From contig NZ_FZNZ01000009.1 in NCBI RefSeq assembly GCF_900187995.1, positions 50,707 through 114,706 on the forward strand: DNA of 64,000 nt. The letters are read 5' to 3'. This stretch comes from Prevotella jejuni. GTDB lineage: Bacteria > Bacteroidota > Bacteroidia > Bacteroidales > Bacteroidaceae. The first letter of the stretch is position 1, and each line of letters starts with the position of its first letter. Shown piece by piece: positions 36,170 through 44,673 of the stretch. The position numbers and the translations under genes were made by a program. Under the pieces are notes generated by a model. It made no database searches. It was not told where the DNA came from and saw nothing but the letters and a program-made list of their open reading frames with translations.

Positions 36170-36916
36170 ATGGCAACAAGACTAAAAATAAAGACAACAG
36201 AAGGTGATATCACTATTCGCCTCTATGATGAGACACCGAAACATCGTGACAACTTCCTCAAATTAGTGAAAGAAGAGTATTTCAACGGAACAATCTTTCA
36301 CCGAGTAATAAAGGATTTCATGATACAAGGCGGCGATCCTGATAGTAAAAACGCACCTAAGGGTAAGATGTTAGGAACAGGTGGACCAGACTACACCATC
36401 CCTGCGGAGTTTGTTTATCCACAATACTTCCACAAACGTGGTGCCTTGAGTGCAGCCCGTACGGGTGATGAAGTTAATCCTAATAGGGAAAGTAGTGGTA
36501 GTCAGTTCTACATTGTATGGGGAAAGACTTATAAGCCTACTGAACTAAAGCAGATGGAACATCAGATGGCAATGCAACAAGAACAGTTGGTTTTCAATCA
36601 GCTTACCAAGGAGCATCATGAAGAAATCATGAATTTAAGACGTAATCGTGACCGAACAGGACTGCAGGAGCTACAAGAGAAACTGATAGAACAGACTAAA
36701 ACTATCTGTAAGCAACAAGGGAAGCCTGCCTTTACGCCAGAACAAATAGAGGCTTATACGAACGTTGGTGGTACTCCTTTCCTCGACAATCAATATACTG
36801 TCTTCGGTGAAGTAGAGGGAGGACTTGATATTGTTGAACGCATCCAAAACTGTGATACTGACCGCAATGACCGTCCAACAAAAGATATCAAAATTGAGAA
36901 TGTAGAATTACTATAG
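36170..36916 (+). CDS. Peptidyl-prolyl cis-trans isomerase, cyclophilin type
   Basis: The 248-residue protein catalyses proline isomerisation. Cyclophilin motifs are present: FHRVIKDFMIQGGDP near residue 45, ESSGSQFYIVWGKT near 105, LDNQYTVFGEVEGGLDIVE near 205. A charged helical insertion of about 70 residues (residues 125-195) splits the fold, as in other Bacteroidetes members. I start at MATRLKIKTTEGD. An upstream ATG would add 16 unlike residues. No signal peptide is visible, so it is probably cytosolic. Confidence 0.92.
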   Translation: MATRLKIKTTEGDITIRLYDETPKHRDNFLKLVKEEYFNGTIFHRVIKDFMIQGGDPDSKNAPKGKMLGTGGPDYTIPAEFVYPQYFHKRGALSAARTGDEVNPNRESSGSQFYIVWGKTYKPTELKQMEHQMAMQQEQLVFNQLTKEHHEEIMNLRRNRDRTGLQELQEKLIEQTKTICKQQGKPAFTPEQIEAYTNVGGTPFLDNQYTVFGEVEGGLDIVERIQNCDTDRNDRPTKDIKIENVELL

Positions 36917-36947
36917 TTTTACAAATAAAGGCTTTACTACTAAACAC

Positions 36948-36994
36948 AATCCCTTATCTGGCTATTTCACAACGAAAAAACCAGATAAGGGATT
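36948..36994. terminator. Bidirectional terminator
   Basis: AATCCCTTATCTGG (36948-36961) pairs with CCAGATAAGGGATT (36981-36994), a perfect 14-bp stem, followed by a T-rich stretch on the right. It separates the convergent cyclophilin and TM2 genes. Confidence 0.85.
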
Positions 36995-37016
36995 ACTCTT
37001 TTATAGGGAAGGCAGA

Positions 37017-37367
37017 CTATTTCGCAATAGCGAGATAGCGTGACAACCGCTCAAAGTTCCTTTGCTTAGTAGCATCAATTATCAAGAAGATATCTATCAG
37101 CCACCAAATATAACACCCTCCACATGTCAGTAGTTTACCAACACCTAAACCAGTGTCACCTATATAAAAACGATCGACACCCAATATTCCAACAAGTATT
37201 GACAGAATCATCGCTACAGTAGGGTCACTCATTTGGCTCGTAAATGCCATTATTTCTTCTGCACTTACATCCGAGCTCTCCAATCTTGCACGTACACTCG
37301 GAATACATCCCGCAGGTATCTTAGAAGAAAGCAATACCAATATGCTATTAAGTTGTTCTGATTCCAT
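37017..37367 (-). CDS. TM2-domain membrane protein
   Basis: The 116-residue protein has a soluble N-terminus and a C-terminal TM2 domain: two membrane helices, the first in VAMILSILVGILGVDRFYIG and the second in CYIWWLIDIFLIIDA. The DRFYIG-D turn is the TM2 signature. It is the last gene of a three-gene minus-strand set with DUF2752 and CD225 proteins. The role is unknown. Confidence 0.9.
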   Translation of the reverse strand: MESEQLNSILVLLSSKIPAGCIPSVRARLESSDVSAEEIMAFTSQMSDPTVAMILSILVGILGVDRFYIGDTGLGVGKLLTCGGCYIWWLIDIFLIIDATKQRNFERLSRYLAIAK

Positions 37368-37433
37368 AATATTTACACGAGGTTGAATAGTTAATACATT
37401 AATCCATTTAAGGAGGGAAGTCTTATATCTCCA

Positions 37434-37814
37434 CTATATCTTTAATATGTTCCTTACAATAAACCAAATAAAGAAGAGGATTATATACAACCATATAAGC
37501 CGTCTGTCTTCTATTACCTTAGTCAGACTATCCTTAGCCTGCCCTTGTGGGAGTAAGGCACGGACACCAAACGACAAGATGTATGGTCCAGAAAACAGAA
37601 GGAAATAATTATAATGGATTGCTTCTAAGAAATGCCCTTGCAATAGAGCATGCAATGCACGCTGTATACCACACCCAGGACACTGCAACCCTGTTGCGAG
37701 CTTGAACGGACATTTAGGCGTCCATAACGTCGTAACAGGATTATAGAAATAATATAGAGTTAATAGGAAGGCTACCAAACAGAGCCAACCTATAGACTTT
37801 ACACTACCTTTCAA
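37434..37814 (-). CDS. DUF2752 membrane protein
   Basis: The 126-residue protein has three membrane segments and the conserved CPGCGIQRALHALLQG motif near residue 44, preceded by CPF. These cysteines are the hallmark of DUF2752. The gene follows the CD225 gene by 3 nt. The three neighbours, all small membrane proteins, often travel together in Bacteroidales. Confidence 0.9.
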   Translation of the reverse strand: MKGSVKSIGWLCLVAFLLTLYYFYNPVTTLWTPKCPFKLATGLQCPGCGIQRALHALLQGHFLEAIHYNYFLLFSGPYILSFGVRALLPQGQAKDSLTKVIEDRRLIWLYIILFFIWFIVRNILKI

Positions 37815-37817
37815 GAT

Positions 37818-38120
37818 TTAATGAGCACCAGAGAGTGACCCAAGAGCTGCCAAACCACCGCAGAAAACAAGGTAAAGAATAGAAACTATCGCACCTCCAA
37901 CAATACCGATAATACTCCACTTCTTAGCATCATTAGCTGCTAAATTAGCTTCGTCGTATTGCTTCATCGCATAGTAATCATTCACTTTCATAGCGCGAAT
38001 AATCGCATAAATACCTGCTGGCAAACAGCAGCAAACAGTTGTGAAAATCGCAAGAGCCAAATAGTTATTTGGCCTAGGAGTATTCATTTCTTCCATAACT
38101 TTTTTGAGTCGACTCCCCAT
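37818..38120 (-). CDS. CD225/dispanin family membrane protein
   Basis: The 100-residue protein has two membrane helices, ALAIFTTVCCCLPAGIYAII and a second in SIIGIVGGAIVSILYLVFCG. It has a short charged loop with KVNDYYAMKQYDEA between them, as in dispanins. Start is uncertain: 38120 as given, or ATG at MEEMNTP or MNTPRPNNY a few codons on, which fit family N-termini better. Confidence 0.85.
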   Translation of the reverse strand: MGSRLKKVMEEMNTPRPNNYLALAIFTTVCCCLPAGIYAIIRAMKVNDYYAMKQYDEANLAANDAKKWSIIGIVGGAIVSILYLVFCGGLAALGSLSGAH

Positions 38121-38489
38121 AGACTTTATTTTATTGTTTATTATTGAACCACATTGCTAATACGATGGGGAAGTCTTGATAATCATCGCTTCACAGATGG
38201 GCCACAGTTTTTGCTTTATTTCTTTATTGTGGACAAAATTAAGTATTTTCGAGTAAATACACAAGCACAAAAAAGAATAATCCTCTTATAGAAAACAAAT
38301 ATATTACATTTTAAGTAAAAATAACATCTAATTATTAATATTCTACCGTCTTACTCATTTATGTGAAAGCCTATATATGCAAGGATATTTGAATCTTGCA
38401 CCGCTTAAGCGTTTCTTATCAAGGCTAACAAACCCCTTCTCAAATAGAGGACATAAATTTATGACACAGAAGACACCTACAAAATATAA
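38121..38489. other. Intergenic left of the small ORF
   Basis: No gene or clear repeat is seen. The stretch is AT-rich and upstream of the CD225 operon. I could not find a convincing promoter pair. Confidence 0.4.
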
Positions 38490-38530
38490 TCGGGCCAGAA
38501 TCTATATAGACTCTAACCCGACTTCTTTTT
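38490..38530. terminator. Hairpin terminator behind the small ORF
   Basis: TCGGG (38490-38494) pairs with CCCGA (38517-38521), with inner AGA/TCT and TCTA/TAGA pairs. A run of six T follows on the plus strand and a shorter ATTATATTTT on the minus strand, so it may act in both directions. Confidence 0.6.
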
Positions 38531-38592
38531 TATATTCTCTCAATTAATCTTTCTTTCAAACTACTTGCGTAGTTATAGGTCTGAACCATTCT

Positions 38593-38697
38593 TTATGCCA
38601 GACAGTTCGCACGACCTATATTATATTCACTAATGCCATGTGTCAAATAATGAACTAACTTACGCATAAAACTCATATTCTTTACTTTCTTCATCAT
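38593..38697 (-). CDS. Unannotated small protein, 34 aa
   Basis: The minus-strand frame reads MMKKVKNMSFMRKLVHYL, then THGISEYNIGRANCLA and stop. An AAAGGAAA string precedes the ATG. Promoter, hairpin leader, ORF and terminator form one compact unit, supporting a real gene. The Y-x-x-G ... M/N-x-G-R pattern recalls the first helix of DUF4492, a small protein found near cytochrome bd genes. The likeness is weak and the membrane helix of DUF4492 is missing. Confidence 0.5.
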   Translation of the reverse strand: MMKKVKNMSFMRKLVHYLTHGISEYNIGRANCLA

Positions 38698-38815
38698 AAT
38701 GTTTCCTTTCTTTACTCTGAGTTATACAATCTTTTTTTGTGTTCCCTACTGAGACTGAAGCCCTTTCAGTGGCAACCTCTTGTTATCCTTATGAGGTGCC
38801 GTTTGTGTTGTTTTG
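38698..38815 (-). promoter_or_regulatory. Hairpin-rich 5' leader of the small ORF
   Basis: On the minus strand a stem joins 38793-38800 to 38771-38779 (GGCACCTC with GAGGTTGCC, one bulge). A second stem, CTGAA/TTCAG, lies at 38754-38770. Together they occupy much of the predicted 118-nt leader. I see no match to a riboswitch I know. Confidence 0.4.
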
Positions 38816-38821
38816 TGATTG

Positions 38822-38853
38822 CAAAGTTAGTACACTTTCCAATATCTGACAAA
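38822..38853 (-). promoter_or_regulatory. Promoter of the small ORF
   Basis: On the minus strand TTTG (38850-38853) and TAACTTTG (38822-38829) are 20 bp apart, a perfect Bacteroidetes promoter with a start near 38815. Confidence 0.75.
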
Positions 38854-38890
38854 GAAAACTTGCTTTTTCAAGCCGTTTTTTCATCAATAA

Positions 38891-38969
38891 TTGACTGACG
38901 TCAATGCTATTGACACGTATCAAACGACCTAATTGATTTATATCAACGCTTCGAGTTGATGTATATCAA
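38891..38969. promoter_or_regulatory. Array of four CRP/FNR-type boxes
   Basis: TTGACTGACGTCAA (38891), TTGACACGTATCAA (38910), TTGATTTATATCAA (38933) and TTGATGTATATCAA (38956) all fit TTGA-N6-TCAA. The last two match the FNR consensus TTGAT-N4-ATCAA exactly. Starts are 19, 23 and 23 bp apart. The first box is centred about 82 bp upstream of the small-ORF start, a class-I activator distance. Confidence 0.6.
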
Positions 38970-39325
38970 TTTACCAAACCACCATGATTATGAAAAGGAG
39001 TTTCTACCCATAAACAAAGTGATAGAACTTGCAAAAGTAAGACAAATCTCTCCGTGTTTGCTTACATTAGTATCGTAATTAGGCAGTACGAGGTAAGTTA
39101 TATTCCGACAACGTGGAGTATCACTTTGAAGCGTAGCCTACTATTTCCTTAAGGAACGGCTGTTTTATGTAACAATTAATTTCGTATTTTACAAATAAAT
39201 ATTATCTTTGCAACGAGAAGAACTTTAGCGTTTGTATAAACGTTGAGGTAGATATGCCTCATCAGAATAGAGGCCAACCTAAATAATAGAATTATCTAAT
39301 TATTAAACTTAATATATTAAAGACT
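38970..39325. other. Upstream region of the TPR lipoprotein gene
   Basis: No gene is seen. A TATCTTTG box (39203-39210), with TTTC 19 bp upstream (39180-39183), can start the TPR lipoprotein transcript about 110 nt before its ATG. Confidence 0.45.
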
Positions 39326-39952
39326 ATGAATCGTAACTTTCTTTTAGCATCATCGCTATTCTTATTTCTATCATTGATGTCCTGTAATGCGCAGCGCAAT
39401 AAGGGACTTTGTTGTGGACATAAACCTGACTCAGCTGCAATAGTACTAAACAATCAGGCAGTAAACGCATATACATATCGGTCGAACTCACCTGACTCCG
39501 TGAAAAAGGCGTTGACCCTACTCGACAATGCTATAGCAAAGGATCCTGACTACCAACTGGCTTACGCAAACAAGGCGAAGTACCTCAATGATCAAGGCAA
39601 TGTTACGCAGGCATTAGAGACGCTAAATGCTTACCTAAAGCGTAACCCAACAGAGCCTTACACAATTCTTGGTGCAGGTATGTTCTATGAGAAGATGGGA
39701 AACAAGAAGGAGGCAATGGACTACTACAAGCGTGCTGAAGAAAACTTCAAGAGACTCTACGAGGAAGATCATAACAGTGCACACGAGATAAACCGCTATT
39801 TTGCTATCATGTTGATAGAGGGACCTAAGAGGATTAAGGCTCTGTATGAGGCTGAGAGAGACCGCCTTGCTTCAGACGAAGAGAATCGTAAAGCGAATGA
39901 TACCTTTGTGATGTCTATTATTGAAACTCCACGTGAAGAGTTTATAAAGTAG
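39326..39952 (+). CDS. TPR-repeat lipoprotein
   Basis: The 208-residue protein starts with a lipoprotein signal whose lipobox is LMSC (Cys20). It has two or three TPR units (ALTLLDNAIAKDPDYQLAYA, NVTQALETLNAYLKRNPTEP, KKEAMDYYKRAEENFKRLYE). It is probably anchored to a membrane and exposed to the periplasm. The function is unknown. It stands alone between two gene-poor gaps. Confidence 0.85.
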   Translation: MNRNFLLASSLFLFLSLMSCNAQRNKGLCCGHKPDSAAIVLNNQAVNAYTYRSNSPDSVKKALTLLDNAIAKDPDYQLAYANKAKYLNDQGNVTQALETLNAYLKRNPTEPYTILGAGMFYEKMGNKKEAMDYYKRAEENFKRLYEEDHNSAHEINRYFAIMLIEGPKRIKALYEAERDRLASDEENRKANDTFVMSIIETPREEFIK

Positions 39953-40227
39953 ACAGTTACAGTATTTTTCAAGAGTAGTGACTGGTGGACGAGTAACAAG
40001 TTTAACCCGTCAGAAACTAAGTAAACAATAAATGAAAAATAATACTACTGCTTAAAGGGAAATGGTAGAGAGGAAAAGAGAAGATGAGCTTATCTCCCAT
40101 AACAAAGCAAGATAAAGGGGGGATGAAACGCTAAATGTACAGACTGAAATTGTAGGAGAATTTCGGTAATCATTCCTTTCTCTGTTCAACCATAGGCTGG
40201 TAAGAAAACAAGAGGAGGCCTAACTGC

Positions 40228-40298
40228 ATTCGAGAACATGCCCTTCTTGTACGTTGAAGACGCCTTTCTTGAGGCAAGAAGGGCGTCTTCTTCATGCG
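40228..40298 (+). repeat. 22-bp modular repeat element, copy 5
   Basis: A shortened copy: one cattcgagaacatgcccttc module, one gtacgttgaagacgcc module and an inverted module (ggcaagaagggcgtcttctt). It lies 24 kb from the other copies. Confidence 0.7.
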
Positions 40299-40602
40299 TA
40301 TTGGTAACATATTGATTTATTGCAGGTTACAAACGCAACTGTAGAGGATTTCACACTCCTACTTTGAAAGAATATAGTTCGAGTCAATGTGATGATATTT
40401 TACGATTTTACTGACTTTGCTTAGATATGGAATGATTACTGAGATTCTTTATAGAAGAGGTGTTCCTCCACAGCTGCCATCAGACGCAAAAGAGTCAGAA
40501 AACAGACACATAGGTTAAATGAGATGCTTAAAACGTCACTCGAAAAAGACGGATGAACCATAAAAAAGGGACTGGAAAGAGGTTTATCACATTTTCTTTT
40601 CT

Positions 40603-40610
40603 TATCTTTG
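40603..40610 (+). promoter_or_regulatory. -7 box abutting the aguA start codon
   Basis: TATCTTTG ends at 40610 and the ATG begins at 40615. I find no TTTG box at the expected distance. Transcription would start at or inside the start codon, implying a leaderless message. Confidence 0.45.
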
Positions 40611-40614
40611 CAGT

Positions 40615-41682
40615 ATGAACACGAACGAAAATCATAGCTTCCGATTGCCTGCTGAGTGGGAACCACAAAGCGGGATTATACTGATATGGCCGCATGAGGA
40701 CACCGACTGGCGCCCGTACTTGAACGAGATTACCGAGGTTTATCTACAGATGGCAGACGCTATCACACGTTTTGAACCATTGTTGATTACGGTACGTGAT
40801 ACGGAAAAAGTACATTCCCTATTAGCAGAAAGGCTGACTGAAGGACAGATAAAGCGTGTGACGCTCTTTGCTTGTGATAACAATGACACATGGGCACGTG
40901 ACGTTGCACCCATCTCACTCGTATCAGACAAGGAGCCGAAAGGTAGCTTACAAGCGCTTCGCCTACTCGACTTTTGTTTCAACGGATGGGGCGAGAAGTT
41001 CGCAGCAGAAAAGGACAATAGAATTAACCGCCAACTTTATGAAGCAGGACTCTTACAAGGTGTATTGGAGAACCACAAGGACTTCGTGCTGGAGGGCGGT
41101 TCGATAGAGAGCGATGGAGACCGCACACTCTTCACAACAACGGGTTGCCTAATGGCACCACACCGCAACCAACCGCTCACACAAGAGGGTATAGACAAAC
41201 GACTGCGCCTTTTCTTCCCCAATGTTGAGCGGGTTGTCTGGTTGGATTATGGTCAGTTGGCAGGTGATGACACCGACGGACATATTGATACCATCGTACG
41301 AGTTGCACCCAATCACACCTTATTATATATAGGGTGTGACGACAAAGAAGACGAACACTATGAGGATTTCCGACTTTTGGAGGAACAATTAAAGCAGCTT
41401 CGTACAATCGATGGTGCCCCTTATCGTCTACTCCGCCTTCCTATGCCTGATGCTATCTATGATAATGGCGAACGCCTACCAGCGACACATGCCAACTTCC
41501 TTATCATCAACGGGGCAGTGCTTGTCCCAACCTACAACCAACCCGAAAAGGACAAAGTAGCTTTGGATATAATTCAAGAGGCTTTCCCCGACCGTGAAGT
41601 CATCGGCATAGACAGCCGAACTATCATAAGACAGCATGGCTCAATACACTGTTTGACGATGCAGCTGCCATTAAACGGATAG
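40615..41682 (+). CDS. aguA: Agmatine deiminase
   Basis: AguA converts agmatine to N-carbamoylputrescine and ammonia, the first step of the agmatine route to putrescine. The 355-residue protein has the family start RLPAEWEPQSG, ARDVAP near residue 99, the catalytic loop DDTDGHID near 220, and the nucleophile Cys in GSIHCLTMQ near the C-terminus. AguB is encoded about 90 nt downstream. Confidence 0.92.
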   Translation: MNTNENHSFRLPAEWEPQSGIILIWPHEDTDWRPYLNEITEVYLQMADAITRFEPLLITVRDTEKVHSLLAERLTEGQIKRVTLFACDNNDTWARDVAPISLVSDKEPKGSLQALRLLDFCFNGWGEKFAAEKDNRINRQLYEAGLLQGVLENHKDFVLEGGSIESDGDRTLFTTTGCLMAPHRNQPLTQEGIDKRLRLFFPNVERVVWLDYGQLAGDDTDGHIDTIVRVAPNHTLLYIGCDDKEDEHYEDFRLLEEQLKQLRTIDGAPYRLLRLPMPDAIYDNGERLPATHANFLIINGAVLVPTYNQPEKDKVALDIIQEAFPDREVIGIDSRTIIRQHGSIHCLTMQLPLNG

Positions 41683-41770
41683 CCCTACTCGCCTCATTAT
41701 CGTGACAGAAGACAGTGTTGTAATCTTAAAACACAGAACAATAAACATCAACAAGGCAAACACCTTTATT

Positions 41771-42655
41771 ATGAGAGAACTAAAAATAGGTTTCTTGCAA
41801 CAGCATAATGTTGCAGACATCAAGAACAATATAGAACGACTGGCAGAGGGTATAACAGACTTAGCACAACGTGGTGCGGAGCTTGTAATCCTTCAAGAGC
41901 TACATAACTCACTCTATTTCTGTCAGACAGAAGACGTAAATAAGTTCGACTTAGCCGAGACTATACCGGGTCCATCTACTGGCTTCTATGGTGAATTGGC
42001 ATGCGAATTGGGTATTGTCATCGTGACATCGCTTTTTGAGAAACGCGCACCGGGACTTTATCATAACACAGCTGTAGTGATAGAGAAGGATGGCAGTATT
42101 GCTGGTAAGTATCGTAAGATGCACATTCCAGACGACCCAGCCTATTATGAAAAGTTCTACTTCACACCAGGCGACCTCGGTTTCCATCCTATTGACACGA
42201 GTGTGGGCCGTCTCGGTGTACTTGTCTGCTGGGATCAGTGGTATCCTGAAGCAGCTCGCTTGATGGCCTTACAAGGTGCAGACATGCTTATCTATCCTAC
42301 AGCCATCGGCTATGAAAGTAGTGATACAGACGAGGAGAAACAGCGTCAACGTGAGGCTTGGACAACAGTGATGCGTGGTCATGCTGTTGCCAACGGTTTA
42401 CCAGTGATTGCTGTCAACCGTGTCGGCCATGAACCAGACCCAAGTGAGCAAACACAAGGTATTCAGTTCTGGGGAAGTAGTTTTGTTGCTGGGCCACAGG
42501 GCGAACTACTCTATCGTGCTTGTGACGATGATGAGGAGAGCGTTATCCTCAATATCGACCTCGACCACAGCGAGAATGTGCGTCGTTGGTGGCCTTTCCT
42601 GCGTGACAGACGAATAGATGAATATGGAGAGATAACAAAGAGGTTTATTGATTAA
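41771..42655 (+). CDS. aguB: N-carbamoylputrescine amidase
   Basis: The 294-residue nitrilase-family enzyme hydrolyses N-carbamoylputrescine to putrescine. The catalytic triad is visible: Glu in VILQELHNS, Lys in YRKMHIPDD, Cys in LVCWDQWYPE. A longer frame from a GTG at 41702 exists, but MRELKIGFLQQHN at 41771 is the family start. Together with AguA it completes the agmatine-to-putrescine pathway. Confidence 0.92.
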   Translation: MRELKIGFLQQHNVADIKNNIERLAEGITDLAQRGAELVILQELHNSLYFCQTEDVNKFDLAETIPGPSTGFYGELACELGIVIVTSLFEKRAPGLYHNTAVVIEKDGSIAGKYRKMHIPDDPAYYEKFYFTPGDLGFHPIDTSVGRLGVLVCWDQWYPEAARLMALQGADMLIYPTAIGYESSDTDEEKQRQREAWTTVMRGHAVANGLPVIAVNRVGHEPDPSEQTQGIQFWGSSFVAGPQGELLYRACDDDEESVILNIDLDHSENVRRWWPFLRDRRIDEYGEITKRFID

Positions 42656-43141
42656 AAACCTCCCCTAACCCCTCCAAAGGAGGGGATTATCTAATGGAAT
42701 AAAGCTCCCCCTCTGTCCCTCCTCCCTAACATTTCATTGATGGCAGAGAATTAATAAGGAGAGAACACTTACTTCTGTAAGGAAAAGAACACTAAACCTA
42801 TAACAAACATCAGTGTAGCATACAGATTTTATCCATAGACATAGAAAGAGCCACATCCAAACTCTTACAATGAGTTTAGATATGGCCCTTTTTTATTATT
42901 AGGTATGTCCTAAACTTGATTATTGGGGTTTCGATGATAGCTTACAAGATTCACTACGCACCTATCGGGCCATCTTCTGCTTCTCATCTTTATGCTCATC
43001 ACACGCAGTGTTCTTGGTGAACAACAATAGTATGGAGGTTTAATAATATTTGAACATCATACTCTCTTCTTCAGAGATTTATAGGACGCTTTATCCTATT
43101 AGTTCGTCATCTCTTTTGGAGAGATAGGAGGGAAGGGACTC
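42656..43141. other. Intergenic between aguB and asnA
   Basis: The convergent genes are separated by a C-rich direct/inverted string (CCCCTCC-aaa-GGAGGGG at 42669-42685) and a strong terminator at 42850. No gene is seen. Confidence 0.5.
42850..42896 (+). terminator. Intrinsic terminator, plus strand
   Basis: GCCACATCCAAACTC (42850-42864) pairs with GAGTTTAGATATGGC (42872-42886) with two mismatches and a 7-nt loop, followed by a T run. It lies 195 nt past aguB and is T-rich only on the plus side. Confidence 0.85.
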
Positions 43142-44179
43142 TTATATCAATGTCATACCAGCCTCATCACACGCTCTTCTCATATCTTCAGGCCATATAC
43201 TTGCTTGTATCTCACCGATATGTGCTTTGTGCAACATTATCATACAAAGACGGCTCTGACCGATACCACCACCAATAGACAGTGGCAATTTGTCAGAAAG
43301 CAGCTGCTGATGGAAGAAGAGATGCTCACGTTCTTCCTGTTTCTCTATTGCCAACTGACGGAGTAAAGCTGTCTTGTCCACACGGATACCCATAGACGAG
43401 AGTTCAATACTACGGCCTAAGATTGGATACCAAATGAGGATATCACCATTCAAACCCACCTTACCATCTTCAGCAATCGTTGACCAATCATCGTAATCAG
43501 CAGCACGACCGTCATGCTTCTCGCCATTGCTTAATCTGCAACCTATCCCTTCAATAAACACCGCCCCATACTTCTTACACACCTCATCCTCACGCTCTTT
43601 TGCCGTCATCGTAGGATACATATCTAACAAATCCTGCGCATGAATAAAATGAATCGACTTTGGGAGGAATGGTTCCAACTGAGGATAAGTCTCACAAGCA
43701 AGGAACTCTGTACGAAAAATGGCTGCATAGATACGACGAACAACAGTCTCCAGATAATGACGTGTCCTATCGTCTTCGGTGATAACAGCCTCCCAGTCCC
43801 ACTGGTCAACATAAAGAGAATGAAGGTTGTCCAGCTCCTCATCGGCACGGATAGCATTCATATCCGTATAGATACCATAGCCCGGTTGAACGTCGTAGTC
43901 GGCTAATGTCAGCCGTTTCCACTTTGCCAATGAGTGCACCACCTCAGCCTGTGCCTCTCCCAAGTCCTTAATAGGAAAGGATACAGGGCGTTCGACACCG
44001 TTCAAATCATCATTGATACCTAAGCCTTTCAGTACGAATAGCGGTGCTGTTACACGACTTAGTCGTAGTTCAGTAGCTAAGTTCTGTTGAAAGAACTCCT
44101 TTATCAGTTTTATTCCTAACTCGGTCTGGCGTTTTCCAAGTGCTGCTTTATATCCTTTTGGTTTTATCAGTTGACTCAT
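43142..44179 (-). CDS. asnA: Aspartate--ammonia ligase (asparagine synthetase A)
   Basis: AsnA makes asparagine from aspartate and ammonia with ATP. The 345-residue enzyme, related to class II tRNA synthetases, shows the family blocks PLFVLKGLGINDDLNGVERP, ALSH-like HSLAKWKRLTL, YVDQWDWEAVI and the C-terminal SIGGGIGQSRLCMIML. Length matches. A TACCTTTG box (minus strand, 44226-44233) lies 47 bp upstream, with TTTC 19 bp before it. Confidence 0.95.
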   Translation of the reverse strand: MSQLIKPKGYKAALGKRQTELGIKLIKEFFQQNLATELRLSRVTAPLFVLKGLGINDDLNGVERPVSFPIKDLGEAQAEVVHSLAKWKRLTLADYDVQPGYGIYTDMNAIRADEELDNLHSLYVDQWDWEAVITEDDRTRHYLETVVRRIYAAIFRTEFLACETYPQLEPFLPKSIHFIHAQDLLDMYPTMTAKEREDEVCKKYGAVFIEGIGCRLSNGEKHDGRAADYDDWSTIAEDGKVGLNGDILIWYPILGRSIELSSMGIRVDKTALLRQLAIEKQEEREHLFFHQQLLSDKLPLSIGGGIGQSRLCMIMLHKAHIGEIQASIWPEDMRRACDEAGMTLI

Positions 44180-44534
44180 TTTCGTTCCTTTCTATTAATG
44201 ACTTGACTATTATTTTAATTGCTCACAAAGGTATATATTAATTATCAAACTGCGAAACAAACACCTATCCAATGTTACATAATAATATATTCCGACCACA
44301 TTTCACAACGTTATGACAGTTTATTAGTCAATTATCTCCTCTCATGTTATTTCTTATCGCCACTGTTAACAAGAACAACCTACCAACCAAAACAACTGCT
44401 CTGGCGATAAAGAGTTGATTACCAAACAGCCACAAAGAGAGGAACACAGGGTTCTCTCTATCAGTAAGGGTATTACTAAACCTTCAAAACAACGCATTTA
44501 TATCAGATACTTTAGTAAGAATGTTTACTGTTCG
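44180..44534. other. Intergenic between asnA and tRNA-Arg
   Basis: Divergent promoters for asnA and the tRNA lie at its two ends. Nothing else is recognised. Confidence 0.45.
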
Positions 44535-44566
44535 TTTGGAGTTATGCAAACTTTACTGTATCTTTG
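44535..44566 (+). promoter_or_regulatory. Promoter of tRNA-Arg
   Basis: TTTG (44535-44538) and TATCTTTG (44559-44566) are 20 bp apart, an exact match. The tRNA begins 12 nt downstream. Confidence 0.8.
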
Positions 44567-44577
44567 CACAGTCATTA

Positions 44578-44651
44578 GGCTCCGTAGCTTAGCTGAATAG
44601 AGCGTCAGATTCCGGTTCTGAAGGTCTTGGGTTTGAATCCCAACGGAGTCA
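44578..44651 (+). tRNA. tRNA-Arg (anticodon CCG)
   Basis: The cloverleaf is complete: acceptor GGCTCCG with CGGAGTC (one G-U), D arm with AGCTGAATAGAGC, anticodon stem CAGA/TCTG with loop TTCCGGT (anticodon CCG, codon CGG), and T arm TTGGGTTTGAATCCCAA. The CCA end is not encoded. It is followed by a tandem array of degenerate copies. Confidence 0.93.
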
Positions 44652-44673
44652 CTAAGTCGTAGTGACACTTTGA

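Larger units (their letters stand above)
39953..40614. other. Intergenic with copy 5 of the modular repeat
   Basis: No gene is seen. The 22-bp modular element (40228-40298) is followed by the gtaacatattgatttattg tail shared with the other copies. A TATCTTTG box at 40603-40610 directly precedes the aguA ATG. Confidence 0.5.

Noticed and set aside
42669..42685. CCCCTCC-aaa-GGAGGGG as the aguB terminator
   Set aside because: A 3-nt loop and no T tract follow; the hairpin at 42850 is the better terminator. It may be a dispersed repeat instead.
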